The notes: generated by a model from the letters alone, not told the origin. DNA of 64,000 nt from Paramoeba atlantica (GCA_977017575.1 CDRNVI010000047.1:186001-250000); one strand, 5' to 3'. Numbered from the stretch's first letter, positions 51,011-60,487 are shown. Program-made: numbers and translations.

Positions 51011-51631
51011 ATGAAATTTTCCTTGTATTGTTTTGCAGACGCTCCCCATAGCGAAAAGAACCGACGGCTTGGAAAAGTACATGCTACGACTCTTCCGTTA
51101 GAGTATGAACTTGCCCGTTTTATTGAGGAAGTCGAAAACTCGCCCCCATCATGGAGAGCAGACAATCCTGCAGATCAATGGCGAGGAGTTACGACACCTG
51201 GTGAGAACTGTGTTTCGGAACGACCCGACGAAGGTGTTTCCTTAATGTGGGGTAGTTTAAAGCTTCGAGGTTCTCTTTGCTGGAAGTTTCTGCCGTGCGG
51301 CGTCAATCAGATCTACATAAACCGCAATAAACTGACGGGAGAAATCGATTTAGGGATGTTGCCTTCAAAAATGATGTACCTCAGCGCCGCCGACAATCTT
51401 TTTTGTGGATCTCTTAACTTGACACAGCTCCCTTCAACGCTTAAATATTTATATCTCAACGAGAACAAATTTGAGGGTGAAGTGTGTTTTTCAACGCTTC
51501 CCACATCATTAGCAGTTTTGGATCTTTCAGAAAATGAAGGTCTCGTTGGCAAAGTTTCCCATCCCGAGTTACCACCGGCGTTAAAGCGTCTTGGAGTGGG
51601 AGGTACTCAAATACAATACTTAAAGGCATGA
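51011..51631 (+). CDS. LRR family protein 6
   Basis: A 206-residue member starting at the first in-frame ATG (MKFSLYCFADAPHSEKN). Then come RLGKVHATTLPLEYELAR, PPSWRADNPA, QWRGVTTPGENC, four to five LRRs and the cap LKRLGVGGTQIQYLKA. Oddly, TTGTATTGTTTTGCAG ends at 51037, inside the first codons, and looks like a splice acceptor. If it is used, the true start lies elsewhere, in an upstream exon or in a leader-supplied context. No Met follows before the conserved region, so I keep ATG 51011. Confidence 0.7.
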   Translation: MKFSLYCFADAPHSEKNRRLGKVHATTLPLEYELARFIEEVENSPPSWRADNPADQWRGVTTPGENCVSERPDEGVSLMWGSLKLRGSLCWKFLPCGVNQIYINRNKLTGEIDLGMLPSKMMYLSAADNLFCGSLNLTQLPSTLKYLYLNENKFEGEVCFSTLPTSLAVLDLSENEGLVGKVSHPELPPALKRLGVGGTQIQYLKA

Positions 51632-51748
51632 TACATAATGAAGAAAAATATACTATTTTTGTTGACATTGGTCTACATTTTTTTCAGAAAAAATGATAGG
51701 TCACTCTGATTTCTACCCTGTTGTACTTGTAGTCCCCTGTTGTACATA

Positions 51749-51929
51749 CTGTCCCCCCTCCCCTTAAGCGAACCCGGTCAGACCCTCCCCCGTTTAAGCG
51801 CACACAGAGTTAAGGTACAGACTCCGGCGCCGCGAAGCGTCGCCAATTTTTTTTTATGTAGTGATTCAGCCCCCCCCGTTTAAGCGCACTTTTCATGGAA
51901 AACGAGGTGCGCTTAAACGGGGGGGACAG
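51749..51929. mobile_element. 181-bp MITE
   Basis: Inverted ends CTGTCCCCCCTCCCCTTAAG and, from the right, CTGTCCCCCCCGTTTAAGCG, flanked by TA. CCCGTTTAAGCGCAC repeats inside. A GC hairpin (GGCGCCGCGAAGCGTCGCC) followed by nine T lies at 51830-51857. Non-coding. Confidence 0.87.
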
Positions 51930-52105
51930 TACTATTTTTACCGTGGTTACCGTGTACCGTGGTTACCACGCGTAGTATTGCTCAAGTCACCATGTTATAA
52001 AGTTTACTTTCACTTTCGTTCCAAAATTTGGGACTTTCATCACGACGTGGCTATAACTTTTGTTGGAAAAAGCAAAGTCAACTTTCTAGCTATGTTGTTT
52101 TAATC

Positions 52106-55100
52106 ATGTATCTTCTGCTGGCGACTTTGATCCAAACAATTTTTCTTTGCAGTTGTGTTTATCCCCATCGAAGTTCAAAAGAAACAGACTTTTCCAATGT
52201 TAACAACCAAGTATTATCTGGCCAGAAATCGCGGCGGATTCCGATTAACGTTTGGAGTTTCCATGACTCTGACCTTGCATTTCATGAGTCGAAGCGTGCA
52301 CAGTCACGTAAGAGCCATAGCGAACGGATTCTCCAGTCGTATTTCGGATCTCCGAAACACACGAACGCACAAAGAAGAACGGGCGAAGCAGCGCGAATCT
52401 CGGCCACGCCAAACAGCACTGAAAGTCGGAAAAAACGGGAGCTGTGCAGTTTTAATGCAGGAAAAATTCGACGACAACTGATCGAGAATAGCACAAGCAT
52501 ATCTCACGTCGAAGGTTACTGCGGGTGGGAAAACTATCTTGGTATAGTACGTATTTATTACCCCTGTAATAACGAGTGCAAAAGACGAGACCCAATGAGC
52601 GAGACGTACCAAAGCAAACTTGAGAATCTCAAGTTGGATTCTTTGGCACATACGAACCCACTTCCCATGACATGCGATTCGGGCTCTCCTGGCCTAGTTC
52701 GACCCTGTTTACCTTGCCCCTCCCTACCTTCCTCGGGGGCGTTTTGTACGCTATACCGCCCAAAGCCCCAGGGAGTGTCCATGACGCGAGAGGTACAAAA
52801 CAACGTTCATGTTCCCGGGACTTGTGCACCACAACTTGTACAGTGTGTCTCCCCGTGTGAGTATCCCGTCAGCGGTTCCCCCGTGCCGGTGTGTCGCACC
52901 GTGTCGGGGCACCTCCCTAGTGAGGACAGCTTCCCTGCGGAAGAGTGCTTTCCCTGTGGCCTGGCCGGGGATGTCCCGAACAAAGTCCGCAGCACTCTCG
53001 GGAGTGCATGGGAGGAAGAGGGGCTTCCAGTCTACCGTGCGTCGCTGGACCCCGCCTCGATGCAACTACGTAAGCAGATTACACGCTACTTGGGTGTCTC
53101 TCGCATCCGAAACACTTCCCACTCTAGCAGTGCAGTAGCCTCTCCCTCAGCTCCTGTATTGCCCCATCCGAGAAATCACAGCGAAGGTTTACCCTCCGAG
53201 ATTGTCCCCACAGCCCCTCTCCCCGACGCGGACACCACCGAATTGTATTTCACCCCCTCCGACACACATATTCCTCACCCACTCCCCGAAACCTCCCTAC
53301 CCCGTCACTCCCCCATCTCCCTCAAAGGCAGCAGTGCCCACTACCTCAACTCCTCCCCACGTTCCTCCACCCCCTCCCCCCTTTCCTCCCCTCCCCACCC
53401 CCTCTCCCAACCCCTTCCCACCTACTGGGATGAACCCTCCCGTACCCCCCCTCCTCCCACCTCCTACTGTGCCCTTGGACTGGACGGACTCTACGCGGCA
53501 TGTATTGGCCATTGCCGCATCCACCATCCCACCAATTCGTTTAACGGGTCTCTTTCCGATTCGCCCAACCGTTCAGGTTCTCTCACCAGTGCCTCCTCTA
53601 CCCCTATGGGCGATTCCCCTACGCCTGTCTCCACCCCCTTTGCCTCTCCCCCTCCCTCTCCCCCTCCCCCCACCTGTCTCTGGGGTCCCCTCCCCCACGG
53701 CCACGGCTACCTCCCCTGTCTCCCCTGTCCCTTCCAACACAACCCTGCGGTCCCCTCCTGTGCCTCGACCCATTCCCCCTTCTCTTCCTCTTCCTCCTCT
53801 TCTTCTTCCTCCTCTTCCCCTCTCTACGCCTCTCCGTTCTCTCACAGCTCTCTCTACGCCTCTTCTTCCTCTTCTTCCTCTTCTCACTCGCCTGTGTCTC
53901 CCCTACGCTGTGTCTCCGTGTGTGGGTACGGCCCCACGATGGAGTCCACACCGTACTGTGAGACCCGGCACGGGATGACCACAGAGCGGAAGGGGTGTGG
54001 GAGCTGCGTGAGGGAGAGGGGACCCAGGGGGTGGGGAGGGGAGAGGGGAGGGGAGAGGGGAGGGGAGGGGCCGGGTACGGTCGTGAGGACGGTGGGGGTG
54101 AGAGGGTACCTGTACCACGCGGATGGGATACGGCATGGGGTGTGGATTCCGGTGAGGAATCCGACGGTGGGGGAGGAGACCGCGGCGTGGTGGGGGGCGT
54201 TTCCGGGGGATTGGGAGGGGGGTGGGGAAAGGATGGTGGGGTTGTTATCGCCGTCGTCCTCATCATCGTCTTCGAATTTTCCCATGGCGGTTTCCGAACG
54301 TGTCCTGCCGGTGCTGCCTCGGAGTTGTGTGGCACTGGACAGAGCTGGGGAGCAGGATGATGTGCATCGGTACTATTGTGGCGCAGAGAGGGAAGGAGGG
54401 GGGTCTTTTCCCCGATCTTACCACTGTGTGAGTCCGTGTGAAGTACTGGTGCTCCCGGAGCAGCGTGAGGCGGCGGGGTTTCGGCAACACGTTTCGCGTA
54501 CCCTCGCGTTCGGGGAGCCCTCCTGTGTGTGTAGCGACGGGAAGCGACGTCTGTGTAACCGATGTCTGCATCAGGGAATCAAGGCACCAGCACAATCCGC
54601 AGCCCCGGTGTATAGTCTGTGGGATCTGTTTATCTTGCAGTGGGGTCGTTGGGGACGAAACCATACGTGTCTGAGCCCATGCATGTATCCGGATGTTGGG
54701 GGTTCCTTTCCCACTTGCGTGGTTTCGTATCGGTTGAGTGCATCGCTGCCACGGTGGACGTGGCACTTTGCAGAGTGCATACCCAATTACTACGCGAACC
54801 GTTTTGAAAACCCCAGAGCATCAAAGAGTAGCCCCTTGGACGAAAAACAAGAATACACCGCTCATGAGGCAGATTCACTCCCTGATGAACGCAAAACTAT
54901 TAAATCCGAAGATTCGGGGAAAGAAAAAGTAGCATTCGCTCACCTCGCCTCACGCCCCAGTCTCCAAGCACTGGACAACGCCTCCTACTGCGGCGTCTCC
55001 CCGCGTGGTGACACAACCTACTACACCCCTTGTCTCACCTCGTGTTCGGTTTCCCCTTTTTCTTCTTTCTCTTTTTTCCCTTCTTTTTCAACACCCCACC

Positions 55101-55702
55101 TCCTCTCCCGGGTACCCAACCCCGGAAACCCCACCTGTGTCACCACCTATGGGATTACCATGTCCTGTGTCCCCTGTGAGCCCACCTACCGTACCGATGC
55201 GATTGCCTATGTCGTGGGCGATGTCCCCTCCTCGGGGTCGGTCCTTACCCGAACCCTGGCCCTGGACTGGGGACTCCCGCTGCCTTCCTTTATGCTCCAC
55301 CCCGCGCTCTACGTGTGTCTCACCCCCTGTGTGTACCCCAGCGCGGGGTCGTGTCACCCGACATGTGAGATTCGACCTGCCAGTCGGTGGAGGACCGCAC
55401 GCAGGGGGCGTTGCTCCGCCCACGCGGGGAAGGTTTTACTCTACTCGCAAGAGGCGGGGTGCGTCGACCGGGATTCATCGGAAATTCCGACATTTGTGTA
55501 TAACACCGAGCGTGGCACATTCCAGCGTGTGCATCATGAGTTGTGGGATCGTGAGGAGACAGAGAGACAACGAAAGAAGGCGGAAATGGCCGCGCGTTGT
55601 TCTCCTGGAAAAGACACGGAGAGGCGTCGATCTCGTCATGGTGTGAAAAAGGAACTGGAAGCCAGCACGTATCTAATGAATTTTTTTGATAAGGAAGCGT
55701 AA
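52106..55702 (+). CDS. large secreted Cys-rich repeat protein
   Basis: 1198 residues from ATG 52106. It opens with a signal-peptide-like segment MYLLLATLIQTIFLCSC; an upstream in-frame ATG at 52028 would add 26 residues and hide the signal. The body contains at least six diverged copies of a Cys module. The core is C-V/L-S/T-P-C-x-Y-P-x(3)-G-x(3)-P-x-C (CVSPCEYPVSGSPVPVC, CLSPCMYPDVGGSFPTC, CLTPCVYPSAGSCHPTC), preceded by Tyr/His-Cys and followed 15-25 residues later by C-x-PC or C-x-x-C. Modules are separated by long Ser/Pro-rich low-complexity stretches (53160-53900, 55050-55090). No transmembrane span or GPI tail is evident. Function unknown; even Cys spacing suggests disulphide-bonded extracellular domains. 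It shows two C-rich to G-rich skew cycles. Confidence 0.75.
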   Translation: MYLLLATLIQTIFLCSCVYPHRSSKETDFSNVNNQVLSGQKSRRIPINVWSFHDSDLAFHESKRAQSRKSHSERILQSYFGSPKHTNAQRRTGEAARISATPNSTESRKKRELCSFNAGKIRRQLIENSTSISHVEGYCGWENYLGIVRIYYPCNNECKRRDPMSETYQSKLENLKLDSLAHTNPLPMTCDSGSPGLVRPCLPCPSLPSSGAFCTLYRPKPQGVSMTREVQNNVHVPGTCAPQLVQCVSPCEYPVSGSPVPVCRTVSGHLPSEDSFPAEECFPCGLAGDVPNKVRSTLGSAWEEEGLPVYRASLDPASMQLRKQITRYLGVSRIRNTSHSSSAVASPSAPVLPHPRNHSEGLPSEIVPTAPLPDADTTELYFTPSDTHIPHPLPETSLPRHSPISLKGSSAHYLNSSPRSSTPSPLSSPPHPLSQPLPTYWDEPSRTPPPPTSYCALGLDGLYAACIGHCRIHHPTNSFNGSLSDSPNRSGSLTSASSTPMGDSPTPVSTPFASPPPSPPPPTCLWGPLPHGHGYLPCLPCPFQHNPAVPSCASTHSPFSSSSSSSSSSSSPLYASPFSHSSLYASSSSSSSSHSPVSPLRCVSVCGYGPTMESTPYCETRHGMTTERKGCGSCVRERGPRGWGGERGGERGGEGPGTVVRTVGVRGYLYHADGIRHGVWIPVRNPTVGEETAAWWGAFPGDWEGGGERMVGLLSPSSSSSSSNFPMAVSERVLPVLPRSCVALDRAGEQDDVHRYYCGAEREGGGSFPRSYHCVSPCEVLVLPEQREAAGFRQHVSRTLAFGEPSCVCSDGKRRLCNRCLHQGIKAPAQSAAPVYSLWDLFILQWGRWGRNHTCLSPCMYPDVGGSFPTCVVSYRLSASLPRWTWHFAECIPNYYANRFENPRASKSSPLDEKQEYTAHEADSLPDERKTIKSEDSGKEKVAFAHLASRPSLQALDNASYCGVSPRGDTTYYTPCLTSCSVSPFSSFSFFPSFSTPHLLSRVPNPGNPTCVTTYGITMSCVPCEPTYRTDAIAYVVGDVPSSGSVLTRTLALDWGLPLPSFMLHPALYVCLTPCVYPSAGSCHPTCEIRPASRWRTARRGRCSAHAGKVLLYSQEAGCVDRDSSEIPTFVYNTERGTFQRVHHELWDREETERQRKKAEMAARCSPGKDTERRRSRHGVKKELEASTYLMNFFDKEA

Positions 55703-55824
55703 TTTTAAAGACGTGGTACCAATCTGATGGCATAAATTTTCAGAAAGAGTGTAGCACGGAAGGTAGAAAATGAATGTACATACAGTGTATTTAAAACATG
55801 TATTTATGAAAAAATGTAAATTTC

Positions 55825-56664
55825 ATGACATTTTACAGAGGCATGTTGTGGTCCGGTAAGAATAGCAATACCCGCTTTGCCCTTGTGATACCATTTATAT
55901 ACAAATTTTACATAATTTTAATGTACACAACGCACGGGATTTATACCGCAGACAACTGTCCAGCATCCAAACGACGTAAACTACAACCGAGCTCGCCGGT
56001 AAAATCCAGTGGAGATCGGAATACCGGAACAGTGAAAAGAACGGGAGGAAAGACTCGGAATGTCCCCCTTCCACAAGAGTACGATCTCGCAAGATTTGTT
56101 CAAGATATTGAGGAACTTCCTTCTTCGTGGAGCACGGAAACCCCTGCGTGCGAATGGGAAGGTGTGACATGTTTCAAAAAAGTGGTTGCGCATGTCTATG
56201 CGCGACATTCACTCGAAGGCTTTCTTCAATGGGACTATTTCCCTCGTACGGTTAAGTGGGTGAACCTGTCGGACAACACATTGGAGGGAGAAATTGATTT
56301 CTGTACTCTTCCTCCCCCGCTCTATTTTTTTGATCTTCGATACAATTGCTTTTCTGGTAGAGTTGACTTAACCTCACTCCCACAAGAGATGCAAGAGTTG
56401 CACTTGTCCGACAATGAGTTTTCCGGGCCAATCGATTTGTCTCGTCTTCCGATTTCACTCGTAACGTTATCGTTAGATCAGAATGAGTTTAGTGGTGAAG
56501 TGGATTTGAGTAATATAGAGGATACTGGACTTGCAATGTTATATCTGAATGAAAATGCAGAGCTGCGAGGTGAACTTGATGCAGAAAAAATGCGGGAACG
56601 TTTCGATGATGTTATGTGGTGTGGAACGCAGATACGTGAGTTGCAAATCAATGAGGTGAACTGA
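55825..56664 (+). CDS. LRR family protein 7
   Basis: 279 codons from the first ATG. A second ATG at 55921 gives MYTTHGIYTADNCPASKRRK, which lines up with the start of LRR protein 2 (a KRRK basic cluster preceded by Asp and Pro) and is a likely alternative start. Then come TRNVPLPQEYDLARFV, PSSWSTETPA, CEWEGVTCFKK, five or six LRRs (LPQEMQELHLSDNEFSG) and the cap FDDVMWCGTQIRELQINEVN. Intact. The basic cluster could act as a nuclear localisation signal, which would be unusual for an LRR protein of this shape. Confidence 0.78.
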   Translation: MTFYRGMLWSGKNSNTRFALVIPFIYKFYIILMYTTHGIYTADNCPASKRRKLQPSSPVKSSGDRNTGTVKRTGGKTRNVPLPQEYDLARFVQDIEELPSSWSTETPACEWEGVTCFKKVVAHVYARHSLEGFLQWDYFPRTVKWVNLSDNTLEGEIDFCTLPPPLYFFDLRYNCFSGRVDLTSLPQEMQELHLSDNEFSGPIDLSRLPISLVTLSLDQNEFSGEVDLSNIEDTGLAMLYLNENAELRGELDAEKMRERFDDVMWCGTQIRELQINEVN

Positions 56665-56979
56665 TCGCATCATTAGTGGTACAGTGCACACAATTACTAG
56701 TCCCCCTCCTGTAATTTGTAAAAAAAAGAATTAGCAATTTTTTAATTAGTAAATAGGACTTCTTTTTTAATTCTTCCGATATTCTATAATTATAATTAGT
56801 AAAAGTTTTTCCTAAAAAATCAGCCTTTTTCACCGATGCCGCTATTCGGGCGTACGCAGAGTGATTGGTAAAATCAACCTTTTTCACCGATACAATGGCG
56901 TAAACTACACTCTGTCGTCGTCTTAGATTTATTCTCTACTTACATTCTACGTCCTCTTTGCATCACGTGTGTAATTCTG
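56665..56979. other. AT-rich intergenic
   Basis: Several AATTAGTAAA and CCTTTTTCACCGAT repeats occur at 56700-56890. No gene or clear TIR element is seen. Confidence 0.35.
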
Positions 56980-58637
56980 TTCGTACTGCGGACGTTTCAG
57001 AAATACAGGTCGCTTCACGCACACGTACGGCAAGGGTGAGCGCCTCGAACCTTCCTCAAGAATATGAACTTACAGGGGTGCGAATCTAAAGGTGGGGAGG
57101 GGGTCTAAAATTCGTAAAAGTTGTCCAATTTTGGAAAATAATAGCGCATTGGATAGCTCTCACAGAGTTGTATGTTTTAGGATAGGTAGCTTCCGGGGTT
57201 TGGGGGGTACCCCCCTTTCATGTAAGGGTCAAAAATCACATATTGCAATACTTTAGTGGTGTCAATAATTTCTGTAATTTGGATTGCAAAAGACGATTAG
57301 TAACCACAGTGCCCCCCGTTCCGACTAATAACAATTTTACAACGCTTCCTGAAACTCTTCAACGTTTTCTGAACCGTTGCAGAGTGAGTCTGTTTCAATT
57401 TAAGGAAAGACCCCTCAATAGCGGCTTCCAGTTGCTGTCGATTTCGGTGTCGAAGAAGATTTTTGTCTGTGTCCATCACAGACCAGAAGACCGCTCCAGC
57501 TCTCTACGCCGTAAACAAGGTCATACCCCTCGTCGACAAGCTTAAGAGCCACATCCAGGAACGCAGGGGTAACCACCGTCGAGACACGCTCTCGGGATGC
57601 CGTTAACACGTCACCCGTAAGGGTAAAACGTTCAACCCAACGTTTTACAGTGTTCTCATGAACACCAAAGTGCTGTGCCGTAGCGGAGTACGATCCTGTG
57701 CGCTCGTATTCCGCCACCAAAAGCATGCGGTGGCTCTCTTTGACGGGGGCGGGGGAAGAATACGATCTATCGCTCAGTACTCCACGGGAAGTCCTCGAGC
57801 GAGCGCCCTTTTGGGGCATTTTCTAGTAAAAAATGTATTTTCTGCAAGGGAAAAAAGCGAAATATGGTATCAAAAAATATGTACGTTAAAATCGCAGGAT
57901 TTTAATGCGCCTAAAACATACAACTCTGTGAGAGCTACCCAATGCGCTATTATTTTCCAAAATTGGACAACTTTTACGAATTTTATACCCCCCCCCCACC
58001 TTTAAACCCGCACCCCTGTATGTTACTCATTGCCGATGTAGAAACAAAGCACCGCTCACGGAGTACGGACTTCTCGGCGTGCCAGTGGAAGGGTGTGGAA
58101 TGTAACAAATGTGGGGACATCCAAAAAATACAATGGGAGGGTATACAAGCGTCAGGCTCACTGCGTTTTGGTCATCTTTCTCGGACTCTTAAATCTTTTT
58201 TTTTTTCAAAACTCTCTTTCAGGTGAAGTGCCTCTAGATATTCTCCCGCTTAATCTTTTAACTTTTATCGTAAACTTCAACAGGTTTAGCGGGACCTTGA
58301 ATCTTACGTCTCTTCCGGTTAATTTACAATGGCTAGCTCTGAACAACAATAAATTTACCGGAGAAGTTTGTCTGACAAAGCTTCCAGATAATCTTTTCGG
58401 GCTATACCTCAGCAATAATCATTTATCGGGTCAAGTGTGTTTGACCAAACTACCAAAGACAATGAAATATATTGCCCTGGATCACAACTTATTCTCGGGA
58501 AATGTAGCTTTTGATTCTCTTTCTCCACTTTTACGATCACTACGGTTGTCGCACAACAAAGATCTATGCGGTGAAATATACCAAGAATTTTTACCAGAGC
58601 ATTTGCGTAAATTAAGTTTCTGTACAGTACAGTTTCT
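56980..58637 (+). pseudogene. LRR family gene 8, split by a transposon and truncated
   Basis: At 57005-57070 the frame reads VASRTRTARVSASNLPQEYEL, the family N-terminal motif. The IS630-derived element (57073-58018) then intervenes. Removing it with one TA copy restores the frame exactly into MLLIADVETKHRS, CQWKGVECNKCGD and so on. A second lesion lies in a T-run near 58200, where the frame shifts between RTLKSFFFS and SLSGEVPLDILP. After good LRRs (LPDNLFGLYLSNNHLSG) the C-terminal cap (LRKLSFCTVQFLYL) runs into a hairpin-ended repeat at 58638. Clearly dead, by at least three events. No start codon was identified. Confidence 0.85.
57073..58018 (-). mobile_element. deleted IS630/Tc1-like element inside LRR gene 8
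   Basis: 946 bp with terminal repeats of about 110 bp (CAGGGGTGCGAATCTAAAGG outermost), flanked by TA. On the minus strand 57819-57415 gives the N-terminal DNA-binding half (GSYSATAQHFGVHENTVKRW). 57479-57297 gives the extreme C-terminus (SFRKRCKIVISRNGG). The catalytic centre is deleted. It is closely related to the element at 37389-38947, which could have supplied transposase. Confidence 0.9.
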
Positions 58638-59193
58638 GTACCTTGTTGGTACTTTTTCCTTAGTTCATCCTTTCTTTCCCCGGCAACGGGCATACTCTTA
58701 CTGTATTTTCATGCCCGTTGCCGGCCGGCACTAAGGTCGGAACTGTCCCTCTTGTCGCTGAAGCAGGGGACGCGCTTTCACCACTTCACCCCTCCCCGAC
58801 TCACTCCCCTGGAGTGAGTGTGCTTCCCCCTCTCGGCTTTTTTTCGACTTGTCTTTTTCCTCTCCGAGAGGGTCATGCGTCACGGTGGCCTCCCTTGAGG
58901 ACCACTAGACGTGTCCTCCGCCGACGAGACTCGGCTCTCTGCACCTGGCGGTCGCCCAGCTCTCCGCACCTCGGCTCTGTCGCAGCTCTCTGCACCCGGA
59001 TTGCCCCCGAAACTGTAATATGGGGATTACGCATCCGGCTCTCTGCACCTGCACATGACAACCGAGCTCTCTGCACCTGGGACGCCAGCTCTCCGCACCC
59101 GCACACCTCCGGCGAGGACGAAACCTCACATGATCCACCCGTCGTATGCGGGATAAGGACATGGTGAGCAAATCTCTGCACTATAAGTGCATG
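58638..59193. mobile_element. hairpin-ended repeat element, copy 2
   Basis: Inverted relative to copy 1 (11361-11912) and highly similar over its whole length. It is bounded by stem-loops GTACCTTGTTGGTAC (58638-58652) and TGCACTATAAGTGCA (59177-59191). It contains the GCTCTCTGCAC tandem motifs and the CCGGCAACGGGCAT hairpin near 58680-58725. It truncates LRR gene 8. No protein is recognisable. Confidence 0.72.
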
Positions 59194-59726
59194 ATAAAAC
59201 CTAGTAGCGGCAAAAAAGTTGTAGAAATTGAAGAGACTAAGATAATATTTAAAACTGCGTAATAATAACTCCGTTTTTTTCACCAAAACGAATTGGTTGG
59301 TGCCGTCGACTTGAAGCTACGAATTGGTTTGTAATTGCAGAACGTAACTGTAAAGCAATCAAATGTAATGGATACAACTGTAAAATATCCTTTGATCATC
59401 TAGCTTTCTCTTTGAGGGGGGCATGTTAAGTTGGACTGGTGTATTGTTTTCCCATATTTTCTCTTGATGGCAACAATGCTGGATATTTCATGTGACAAAA
59501 CATATTTTGAGGAAATGTCTAGCGAACTATACTCCCTATCCTAGCGTTGCTTTTTACTAGAATCGGATAACGCTAGGAGAGGTGAAAGTATGTGAGCTAA
59601 GAATACGAAAAGGAAAAGTAGACAGTCGCCTTTGTCTTCCGAAATCTACTTTTATTTTGATCGAAAATAGGCACTCCTGGGAATCTTATCCGCAAATGCT
59701 ATCTTCAAGTAAAATTAATCTTTAAT
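59194..59726. other. intergenic, no recognised feature
   Basis: AT-rich. A GGGGGGCATGTTAAG fragment near 59417 recalls the small palindromic repeats, and CTAGCGTT and AACGCTAG (59541 and 59570) form a short inverted repeat. Nothing else is supported. Confidence 0.35.
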
Positions 59727-60371
59727 ATGTACAGTGTTATAATGGATTGTACGTCGAAATGGCCACATTTTTCTTCTCATCCTGGAAAATTTAAGTTTTC
59801 CGACTCAACGGGTGAGAATCGAAAGGCTGGAAAAGTAAGAGGTGTGCTATTACCCCAAGAGTATGATCTTGAGCGTTTGGTAAGTAACATAGTGAATCCA
59901 CTTCCCTCTTGGAATACATCTGTACCTGCGAATAAGTGGGAAGGGGTCGAATGTTCTGACGAAGGGGCAATTCTATCGTTCGAAGTGGAGAATGAAAAAC
60001 TGGTTGGCAGTTTTCGTTGGAGTACTCTTCCAAGGTCATTAACCCGATTCTCAGTGTATAAAAATAGACTTAGTGGGGAACTCGATCTCGTAGACCTTCC
60101 ACCACTTTTATTTTCTTTTGACGCGTCGTTCAATCAATTTACGGGTAGTATTGATATTTGTCATCTTCCTTCGACATTAACTTCGCTGATAGTGTCGGCG
60201 AATAACTTACGTGGTCATGTAACGTTTACCAATCTGCCTTCTGGAATGAAATACCTACCGCTCCGTAGCAACGCCAAACTTACAGGGACCCTACATGAGC
60301 ACATGCTACCGGCAGGCCTTTTGTACAAGGCCTTTCAAGAGACTGAAATTGAAATTGTATCACTAACTTAA
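59727..60371 (+). CDS. LRR family protein 9
   Basis: 214 residues: MYSVIMDCTSKWPHF, then FKFSDSTGENRKAGKVRG, VLLPQEYDLERLVSNIVN, LPSWNTSVPA, KWEGVECSDEG, about five LRRs and the cap LLYKAFQETEIEIVSLT. It is a recent duplicate of LRR gene 4 (36313). The DNA is nearly identical through the motif block and diverges more in the LRRs. Intact frame, no signal peptide. Confidence 0.78.
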   Translation: MYSVIMDCTSKWPHFSSHPGKFKFSDSTGENRKAGKVRGVLLPQEYDLERLVSNIVNPLPSWNTSVPANKWEGVECSDEGAILSFEVENEKLVGSFRWSTLPRSLTRFSVYKNRLSGELDLVDLPPLLFSFDASFNQFTGSIDICHLPSTLTSLIVSANNLRGHVTFTNLPSGMKYLPLRSNAKLTGTLHEHMLPAGLLYKAFQETEIEIVSLT

Positions 60372-60487
60372 ACCCCCTTCACACTATTATTTACAACCCC
60401 GTTCTGGCTATTTTGCAGCCGTATTCTACTGATTCGTTGTCGATTTATCGCTGAAAAAATGTTGTAAATGCATCAATTAGTGTGAAT

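Noticed and set aside
58631-58652. CAGTTTCTGTACCTTGTTG followed by GTA resembles the conserved 3' end of kinetoplastid spliced leaders (17 of 19 positions).
   Set aside because: The first half lies in the LRR gene 8 coding sequence and the second half is the terminal hairpin of a repeat element. Copy 1 of that element lacks the first half, so the match is a junction coincidence.
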